Below, one piece after another: positions 1-5,120 of a DNA stretch of 5,120 nucleotides (positions within the stretch are counted from its first letter, which is position 1; each line of letters starts with the position of its first letter). Source of the stretch: a bacterium (lineage in GTDB: Bacteria > Bacteroidota > Bacteroidia > B-17B0 > Aurantibacillaceae); assembly GCA_027364695.1 (NCBI GenBank), contig DAHXOV010000184.1:1-5120 (forward strand), given 5' to 3'. The notes under the pieces were generated by a model. It was given only the letters and a program-made list of their open reading frames with translations. It did no database searches and had not been told where the DNA came from. A program made the translations under genes and the position numbers.

Positions 1-2
1 GT

Positions 3-1259
3 GTGGCTTTTTATGATGGTTTTGAAAGTATATTAAAAGATAAAAGTAATGAAGTGCTGAACAATCAAGCCAATAAACCACTTTATTATGTATATAACTT
101 TGAAAACACAGGTGTCATACAGGATGACGGTACGGACAAAAAAATTGAAATAGAGTTCATGCTTGAACCCCCAATCAACACAAGTATAAAAGACAAAGAA
201 ACAGAACTCATAAAGTTTGATTTTACTGAAAACCAGAAAAAGATATTTTCTGATATTATAATACTATTTAATTTTGTTAGCGATCATCCTATTGATAAAT
301 TAGACAATTTCAACGCTACATTCATTCTTTCCTGCGAGCTTGAAAACAAAAAACTAACAGCCTCTGATGATGAAACTCAAAAGAAAAAGGCAAAATTGCC
401 ATTGGTATTGCATAATTATCAGTTTTTATCTTATGGCTTAAATGAACTATTGCCATCGTCTGTTGAAGTCAATCAATCGTATTTGATAGATGTAAAAAAA
501 TGGGTAAATACATTAGAGGCTAACTTTCCGGATAAAAATTTGAGCATTTTAAACTATCTAAAAAATATTATTGAGAATAACTTAGACGATGTCTTGCTTA
601 CAGTAAAAGACATTCAGATATATCCTTCATTTGAGGACTACTTAAATAAAGACAGAATAAAGCAGGTATTCAATCTGGATGAAAATACAGATATAAACAT
701 TGATTTTGTAACTAACAAAATATCAGAAGTAATACAAATAGTAGCCGACTACTTCAGTGGCAATGAACAAATAAAAACAGGAAATCATTTTATAAAGAAC
801 ATGATAGAAATAGAAATACCTGAAAAATTTGTTCAGAAACTTTACGACAATTATGTGAAAGAAAAAGATAAGCAATATTTTTCTGTTGATTTATTTAAAG
901 CAGAAATTATCAAACAAACAGAGAATAATATATTTAAAAATTTATTACCTCATACTTTTCGTCCCTCCCTTAACCAAAATGAATTCATCACCAATGTGGC
1001 AAAAACTTATTTGGTAGAAAGCTTGCTGAATCAAATGTATCTGTTTGATCTTCGCTCTACTGAAAGCTACATTGCGCAAACATTAAATTCACAAAATCAA
1101 GACAAAGAGAAAGTTTTAGAGAACTATCAAAATAGAAATTCCATATTTACCTTTGCTAAAAATTTCTCTCATGATGTCAAAACCGACGTTAAATCAGAAA
1201 ATATCAGTAAAACAAACTTTCATTACTTCTTAGGTATAAAAAAAGATCTTTTTATATAA
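3..1259 (+). CDS. Hypothetical protein, probably 5'-truncated by the window edge
   Basis: An open frame of 418 codons ends in TAA at 1257-1259. I do not recognise the family. The first possible start is a GTG at position 3, but no upstream sequence is visible. The first in-frame ATG is codon 53, inside apparently continuous coding sequence, so the gene most likely begins before the window. The protein is rich in Asn, Lys, Asp, Glu and Ile and has a single cysteine (residue 111). No signal peptide or membrane segment is visible, which suggests a cytoplasmic or otherwise soluble protein. Residues 1-150 look strand-rich, with a charged Lys/Asp stretch near 116-131. Residues 165-380 look mostly helical, for example around 183-200, 237-252 and 330-350. 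The tail, about 385-418, is polar and ends in KKDLFI. It converges with the LysM gene, leaving a 54-base gap. No catalytic motif is evident, so no function is assigned. Real coding is well supported by length and typical residue use. Confidence 0.8.
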   Translation: MAFYDGFESILKDKSNEVLNNQANKPLYYVYNFENTGVIQDDGTDKKIEIEFMLEPPINTSIKDKETELIKFDFTENQKKIFSDIIILFNFVSDHPIDKLDNFNATFILSCELENKKLTASDDETQKKKAKLPLVLHNYQFLSYGLNELLPSSVEVNQSYLIDVKKWVNTLEANFPDKNLSILNYLKNIIENNLDDVLLTVKDIQIYPSFEDYLNKDRIKQVFNLDENTDINIDFVTNKISEVIQIVADYFSGNEQIKTGNHFIKNMIEIEIPEKFVQKLYDNYVKEKDKQYFSVDLFKAEIIKQTENNIFKNLLPHTFRPSLNQNEFITNVAKTYLVESLLNQMYLFDLRSTESYIAQTLNSQNQDKEKVLENYQNRNSIFTFAKNFSHDVKTDVKSENISKTNFHYFLGIKKDLFI

Positions 1260-1313
1260 CCCCCAAAATATTCATTGTTATCAATTGTTTCCCAACATTA
1301 TCTTGGCAAGCAT
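1260..1313. other. Convergent intergenic gap without clear terminator
   Basis: These 54 bases separate the stop codons of two convergent genes. No GC-rich stem followed by a T-run is visible for either strand. The nearest structure is an AT-only palindrome around GATC at 1240-1253, inside the end of the first gene. Read on the minus strand it is followed by T residues, so at best it is a weak bidirectional candidate. Confidence 0.5.
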
Positions 1314-2933
1314 TTATTTCACGATGATCACTTTTCTGTCTATTATTTGATAAACCAATTCTCCATTATTCTGAAAACCCGTGTTCTCGTCAGGATGATA
1401 GAAATGAAAACGAATAAAATTATCTTTACTATCATTGATGTGCTCATTTAGTTTGTATAAACCGGACAGACCATACTTTTTAAGTATATTCAAATAATAA
1501 AACCCAATTTGTAATCCTTCATAAAAAAACACAGATGGCTCTGTTTGAAAATCACCTTTATATTTTTGAATAAACTTCAAAAAAAGATCTTTATAGTTGA
1601 TATTCTGATAATACACAAAGGTAAATCTCATTTGATTGAGATATTCCAAATCCAAGTTATCATAAGTAATGGTCTTGTAAAAAGCACATAAAAATAGGGG
1701 AGATGTTTTATTGATAATGCTCAGTTGTGTAATATAATCTGTTGCTAATACCTGGTTATTACTCAAAAAAACCACCGTGTACATTTCTCCGTCCTTCACC
1801 ATCCGCTTAAAATCCTGAATGTTTTTAAATGTATATATGGTGTCCTTCCCTTTATTTTGAAATACCAGTTCATTGTAATACCGCTTCAATTCTTTGGCAT
1901 ACTCATTTTCCCCATTTATATGACTATGTATTAAGATCACCTTTGAGTTTTTTCTCAACGAATCAAAAACATAATGCGAGAGTGCCTGTATATCTACATA
2001 CAATGATGGAGTGGTTTTGGAGTATTCAGGATGAGCAAACAGAAATTTATTTTGACTCACAAAGGGAATAATATGAAATTTCTTTTCCAAGCTTGTATAT
2101 TGCTCTACTTTTATTAAAGATGAAAAAACAGGTCCCACTACCACGTCTGCGTTTTTGTATTCGGGTGTATTCATCATCTGAATTATTTTCAAAGAATCCT
2201 GTTCATTCATATCCAAAGATAAAAATCGAACATTAAAACTATCTGTTCTCATTGAATCTAAAGCATACTCAATTCCCTTGTAAAAATCAATCATCATTGA
2301 GCTTATTATCGGAAAATTTTCTTGCGTGTTTATCATATTTTCCACAACTATCTCGTCCACTTTATTTGCACCAAACGGTAATAATAGTATCCATTTATAT
2401 TCCTTCTTCTTTTCAAATACAACTTTTATATTATTTATTTTTTCTGCTTCTTCTTTTTTAATTTCTTGGACTATCATTTCCTTTTTCTTCGTATGGCTCT
2501 TTTTCCCCACTATAAGCCATTCATTTTCCTTTATATCATTTTTATTATTTGGATTCCATTCATAAAATTGCTCTTGCGTGATAGTATACTCTTTACATAT
2601 AGAATAGACTGTTTGACCTTTCAAAACCTTATGATACCTATAATTCAATGTATCTCTTTCACGCGCTACACCTAACTTTTCTGCTTTTAAAGGAATTAAA
2701 ATACTTTGCCCTGCTTTAAGCCCTTGTTCTTTTACAAATGGATTCTCATTCAATATCACCTCACTTTCTACACTGTATAGCTTTGAAATACCATATAAAC
2801 TCTCTCCCTTTTTTACCTGATGAACATAATATTCCTTTCCATTTATCTTTTCAATAACCTTTGATTTCTCTTGAGAAAAATAAACTGAAAAGAGAAATAA
2901 TAAGATCAAAACAATTTTTATCCGCATCATCAT
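1314..2933 (-). CDS. Secreted protein with two LysM domains and a PBP1-like (type I periplasmic binding) domain
   Basis: This is probably a periplasmic or cell-wall-associated protein that binds peptidoglycan through LysM and carries a ligand-binding-like domain. Residues below count from the start chosen here (539 aa). A signal peptide covers 1-20: MMMRIK, then the hydrophobic run IVLILLFLFSVYF, with likely cleavage S20/Q21. LysM 1 is about 33-82 (YYVHQVKKGESLYGISKLY, ending GLKAGQSILIP). LysM 2 is about 98-143 (HKVLKGQTVYSICKEY); its end is less canonical and lacks the final IP. A Lys/Glu-rich linker spans about 144-179. The PBP1-like domain runs from about 180 to 500, with WILLLPF at 181, a FYKGIEYALDSM helix near 217, DVVVGPVFSS at 263, IIPFVSQ at 288 and FYEGLQIGFYYL near 470. 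Such proteins are often annotated in Bacteroidota as amino-acid ABC transporter substrate-binding proteins, but no permease or ATPase lies nearby. The frame extends 30 codons further, to an ATG at 3023. That extension lacks signal-peptide logic and crosses the promoter, so the triple ATG at 2925-2933 is preferred; the exact Met is uncertain. Confidence 0.92.
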   Translation of the reverse strand: MMMRIKIVLILLFLFSVYFSQEKSKVIEKINGKEYYVHQVKKGESLYGISKLYSVESEVILNENPFVKEQGLKAGQSILIPLKAEKLGVARERDTLNYRYHKVLKGQTVYSICKEYTITQEQFYEWNPNNKNDIKENEWLIVGKKSHTKKKEMIVQEIKKEEAEKINNIKVVFEKKKEYKWILLLPFGANKVDEIVVENMINTQENFPIISSMMIDFYKGIEYALDSMRTDSFNVRFLSLDMNEQDSLKIIQMMNTPEYKNADVVVGPVFSSLIKVEQYTSLEKKFHIIPFVSQNKFLFAHPEYSKTTPSLYVDIQALSHYVFDSLRKNSKVILIHSHINGENEYAKELKRYYNELVFQNKGKDTIYTFKNIQDFKRMVKDGEMYTVVFLSNNQVLATDYITQLSIINKTSPLFLCAFYKTITYDNLDLEYLNQMRFTFVYYQNINYKDLFLKFIQKYKGDFQTEPSVFFYEGLQIGFYYLNILKKYGLSGLYKLNEHINDSKDNFIRFHFYHPDENTGFQNNGELVYQIIDRKVIIVK

Positions 2934-2941
2934 CCTTGCTG

Positions 2942-2975
2942 CAAAGTTAATGCTAATAAATATAATTTTGGAAAA
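2942..2975 (-). promoter_or_regulatory. Bacteroidota-type promoter of the LysM/PBP1-like gene
   Basis: Read on the minus strand, TAACTTTG (2942-2949) matches the Bacteroidota -7 consensus TAnnTTTG exactly. A TTTT at 2972-2975, 22 bases upstream, is an imperfect candidate for the -33 element TTTG. The -7 box ends only 8 bases before the first ATG of the triple start. Transcription would therefore begin just before the coding sequence, giving a very short leader. This argues against the longer upstream start at 3023, whose first codons would lie outside the transcript. Confidence 0.6.
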
Positions 2976-3210
2976 GAATTTTATATTTAATGCACCCCCG
3001 CCAAATTGCCTATCAGCAAGCAAAAATAATACTTCTAAAAAAGCATCTATGTATGGTCGTAAGCAACTTAATACTCCATAGATATTTTACCATATCGTTT
3101 TATCTCTCAATTCTTCTCATAATACATATAGTATATGGCTTAAGATCCTATACATCTAACTTTATCAAACAACTCAATATAATTTTAACATTTTTTGGTA
3201 CGATATTTAC

Positions 3211-3244
3211 TTTGAACTAAACTAAATTATTTTTAGTATATTTG
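3211..3244 (+). promoter_or_regulatory. Bacteroidota-type promoter of the surface-protein gene
   Basis: TTTG at 3211-3214 and TATATTTG at 3237-3244 match the Bacteroidota -33 (TTTG) and -7 (TAnnTTTG) elements, separated by 22 bases, within the usual range. The start codon lies 35 bases after the -7 box, giving an A/T-rich leader of roughly 30 bases. The leader has no Shine-Dalgarno sequence, only an A-rich ATATAAAACAAAT stretch, as is normal for this phylum. Confidence 0.7.
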
Positions 3245-3279
3245 CCCCTTATCATTAATTAACATATAAAACAAATCCT

Positions 3280-5120
3280 ATGAAAAAAACTATCTTTTTA
3301 TCTATCATTCTGCTTACATCTTATTTATCCGCTCAAATAGATGTAAAACAATTAATATCCTATCCTTTTGATAAGGATTCTTTATATGGATTTAATGAAG
3401 AAACCACTATTCAGGAGGGTTTAGCAGAAAATTGCACAGCTACAGAATTAAAGTATTTCTCATACAAGAAAAAAAGAGAATTTATCATTCAAAAATACAA
3501 CTTACAAAGATTTGAGCCCACAGATTACTTATCGTGGTCTAATAAAAATTTTAATCCGCCCACCATCCAAACAGCCGCTTGTAACAACGAGGATTTTGAA
3601 CTAGGCAACTTTACAGGCTGGATTGTGAATACCGGAAGTAATTCCAATTCCTGTACAATGGCTGGATGCTGCTTTGGAGGCATAGGGCTCTCATCTATAC
3701 TGACTACGCCAGCCCCCAATCCTTATGGGGGACCTTTAACTAACATACCTAACTCTCCTTTAGGAGGAACAAGAGTAGCGCTATTAAATAACAATACTTC
3801 AGGCGCAAAAGCAGTAAGAATGGAAAAAACATTTAATGTAACCCCCTCTAATGCTTTATTTCAGTTTGCCTTTATGGCTGTTTTAGAAAACCCAGGACAT
3901 ACCTGCTGCAACCAACCTTACATGAAAATTGATTTTTTAGTATCCACTGGCTGTACCGGAGCACCTACACCTACATCTTGTCCGTCTTTTAGTATTGTCC
4001 CACCTTCTACGGGCTGTTCTGCTTCTTTTTCAGGTTGGACCAACACCAGTGGTCTTTCTTATACCCCAAATTGGATTACATCTTCTGTTGACCTTACTTC
4101 TTTTATAGGATCTTGTGTAACCATTCGGTTTACCATAGGAGATTGTTCTCTTGGTGGTCACTATGCATATGCCTTTATAGATTGCTTATGCTCTCCAATG
4201 GATATTATTGGCAATGGCAATACCTTTCCCGCAGGTACACCATCTATCACACTTCCTACCTGTGGTTCTAACAGTGCTACCGTTATAGCTCCTCCCGGAT
4301 TAGGTCCCTATCAATGGCAAGGACCCTCGGGTTTTTCATCTAGCTCTCAAACTATTACAACTGGTCTAAGTGGCGATTATACACTCACAATGAACCCTGC
4401 TGGCTCCTGTTCCCCCATCACCAAAATAGTAACAGTAACCATCACTCCTTCTCCTGCTATTCAATCCAATGTTACACAACCCACCTGTAATAACCCCAGC
4501 GCTACTGCCTCTGCTACCTGTTCATTAGGTACAGGTACCTACAATGTAACATGGTCACCATCCCCTGCTTCATCTGCCACAGTTACAGCCAATACTTTTT
4601 CTGCATCAGGCTTAGTACCAGGATCAAATACTGTAACCGTAACAGATGGCGTAGGATGCACCGCTTCAAATGTATTTACAGTAAACTCCGCTCCTGCAAT
4701 ACCTACTTTTACGATTTCTCTTTCTGATGATACTCTTAGCTGCTATCAACCCACCGTTTCTGCTAATGCCGTCAATACCAATACTATTATTTCATCCATG
4801 AATTATACCTTTACTAGTATATCTAGTGGGACATCTACATCCAATCCACTTATTATATCATCTCCAGGAACATATACTGTATTTGGAGAAGATCCTTCTA
4901 CAGGGTGTATCGCCACCAATACTTTTGCGGTCGGCATCTTTACTACCATCCCTACTGTAACAGTTACTCCAACATCCGCCAATATTCCCTGTACTGGCAC
5001 TGCTCCCACTTTTACAGGAAGTTCTACCCCTACCATCAATATTTCCTACTCCTGGCTACAGCCAGGCGGTGTTCCTGTGTATGGAAACCTGCTTACACCT
5101 GGTGCCGCAGGAACTTATAC
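3280..5120 (+). CDS. Large secreted cell-surface repeat protein (adhesin / gliding-associated type), 3' end outside the window
   Basis: ATG at 3280 opens a frame with no stop through the window edge (613 full codons). A signal peptide covers residues 1-18 (MKKTIFLSIILLTSYLSA, then Q19). After a polar segment (about 20-97) comes a cysteine-rich domain, about 100-304. It starts with CNNEDFELGNFTGW, has CC pairs at 130-131 and 209-210, and ends with VDLTSFIGSCVTIRFTIGDC, GGHYAYAFIDCLC. This pattern recurs in Bacteroidota secreted proteins as a jelly-roll or MAM-like, possibly sugar- or protein-binding module. From about 325 on, at least four SprB/PKD-like beta-sandwich repeats follow, each with a G-x-YT or TVTVTDGxGC-like end. 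Known relatives are exported by the type IX system through a C-terminal sorting domain and act as adhesins or gliding-motility surface proteins. The sorting domain would lie downstream and is not seen, so export route and role are inferred. Thr, Ser and Pro dominate. The gene has its own promoter and is divergent from the LysM gene. Confidence 0.9.
   Translation, partial: MKKTIFLSIILLTSYLSAQIDVKQLISYPFDKDSLYGFNEETTIQEGLAENCTATELKYFSYKKKREFIIQKYNLQRFEPTDYLSWSNKNFNPPTIQTAACNNEDFELGNFTGWIVNTGSNSNSCTMAGCCFGGIGLSSILTTPAPNPYGGPLTNIPNSPLGGTRVALLNNNTSGAKAVRMEKTFNVTPSNALFQFAFMAVLENPGHTCCNQPYMKIDFLVSTGCTGAPTPTSCPSFSIVPPSTGCSASFSGWTNTSGLSYTPNWITSSVDLTSFIGSCVTIRFTIGDCSLGGHYAYAFIDCLCSPMDIIGNGNTFPAGTPSITLPTCGSNSATVIAPPGLGPYQWQGPSGFSSSSQTITTGLSGDYTLTMNPAGSCSPITKIVTVTITPSPAIQSNVTQPTCNNPSATASATCSLGTGTYNVTWSPSPASSATVTANTFSASGLVPGSNTVTVTDGVGCTASNVFTVNSAPAIPTFTISLSDDTLSCYQPTVSANAVNTNTIISSMNYTFTSISSGTSTSNPLIISSPGTYTVFGEDPSTGCIATNTFAVGIFTTIPTVTVTPTSANIPCTGTAPTFTGSSTPTINISYSWLQPGGVPVYGNLLTPGAAGTY
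4252..5120 (+). repeat. Tandem SprB/PKD-like domain repeats in the surface protein
   Basis: These are diverged protein-level repeats, not DNA-identical ones. The units are roughly residues 325-390, 393-470, 475-555 and 558 to the edge. The first three each carry an early cysteine (C328, C403, C488) and a late one in a GC or SC context (C377, C460, C543), about 49-57 residues apart, consistent with one disulfide per domain. The fourth begins the pattern with C571 and is cut by the edge. Characteristic unit features are PTC near the start, a W or Y core strand (YQWQGPSG, YNVTWSPSP, YSWLQPGG) and an end strand such as SGDYTLTM, NTVTVTDG or PGTYTVFG. The array probably continues beyond the window. 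Confidence 0.7.

Larger units (their letters stand above)
2934..3279. other. Divergent intergenic region, AT-rich, two promoters
   Basis: About 346 bases lie between the divergent LysM gene and surface-protein gene. The left edge holds the minus-strand promoter (2942-2975) and the right edge the plus-strand promoter (3211-3244). The middle, about 2980-3205, is AT-rich and contains a small palindrome, CATATA-G-TATATG, at 3125-3137. A 76-codon frame crosses it (2990-3220, plus), but its residue make-up looks random and it has no promoter or ribosome-entry context, so I do not call it a gene. No tRNA-like or riboswitch-like structure was recognised. Confidence 0.6.

Noticed and set aside
1240..1253. 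Perfect AT-rich palindrome around GATC as an intrinsic terminator
   Set aside because: The stem has a single GC pair type at its centre and no room for a loop, and it lies within the coding end of the first gene. A near copy at 1579-1592 encodes the same KDLF-type residues by chance or low complexity.
1301..1313. CTTGGCAAG as a terminator stem in the convergent gap
   Set aside because: The arms are only 3-4 bases with a loop too small to form, and there is no adjacent T-run.
1829..2675. Four short plus-strand frames (1829-2071, 2252-2461, 2326-2565, 2466-2675)
   Set aside because: They lie antisense inside the well-supported LysM/PBP1-like gene. Their Phe/Ser/Leu-rich translations are what reversed Lys/Glu codons give.
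2934..3023. Upstream extension of the LysM gene to an ATG at 3023 (30 extra codons beginning MLADRQFGGG)
   Set aside because: It puts a non-signal segment before a clean signal peptide and overlaps the promoter -7 box, so it would lie outside the predicted transcript.
2990..3220. 76-codon plus-strand frame in the divergent intergenic region
   Set aside because: It has no promoter or start context, its residue pattern looks random, and it overlaps the -33 element of the next gene's promoter.
3525..5039. Two minus-strand frames (3525-3719 and 4803-5039)
   Set aside because: They are antisense shadows of the surface-protein gene. Val/Gly-rich translations arise from reversed Thr/Ser/Pro codons.

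Overview
The window looks like a stretch of a Bacteroidota chromosome (a flavobacterial or sphingobacterial-type lineage; genus not determinable). The evidence is low GC, perfect matches to the Bacteroidota sigma-A -7 consensus TAnnTTTG upstream of two genes, absence of Shine-Dalgarno sequences, signal peptides ending in ...SQ or ...SAQ, and two protein architectures typical of the phylum: a LysM plus periplasmic-binding-protein-like protein and a large Cys/Thr/Ser-rich repeat surface protein.

Layout. (1) Positions 3-1259, plus strand: the C-terminal part, or possibly all, of an unrecognised 418-residue soluble-looking protein. (2) Positions 1314-2933, minus strand, convergent with the first gene across a 54-base gap: a secreted protein with two LysM domains followed by a type I periplasmic-binding-protein-like domain. 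Its start is trimmed here to a triple-ATG just downstream of a promoter. (3) Positions 2934-3279: a divergent, AT-rich intergenic region of about 350 bases holding a promoter for each flanking gene. (4) Positions 3280-5120, plus strand: a secreted cell-surface protein whose frame is open to the window edge. It has a signal peptide, a cysteine-rich carbohydrate-binding-like or MAM/jelly-roll-like N-terminal domain, then at least four SprB/PKD-like repeats. It is probably much longer than the part seen and may end in a type IX secretion sorting domain.

Genes 2 and 4 both act outside the cytoplasm (periplasm or cell wall, and cell surface), but nothing in the sequence ties them into one pathway. 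They have separate promoters and opposite orientations. No RNA gene, CRISPR array, insertion sequence or convincing intrinsic terminator was seen. The window is mostly ordinary Bacteroidota gene content; the least explained items are the first gene and the edge-truncated surface protein.
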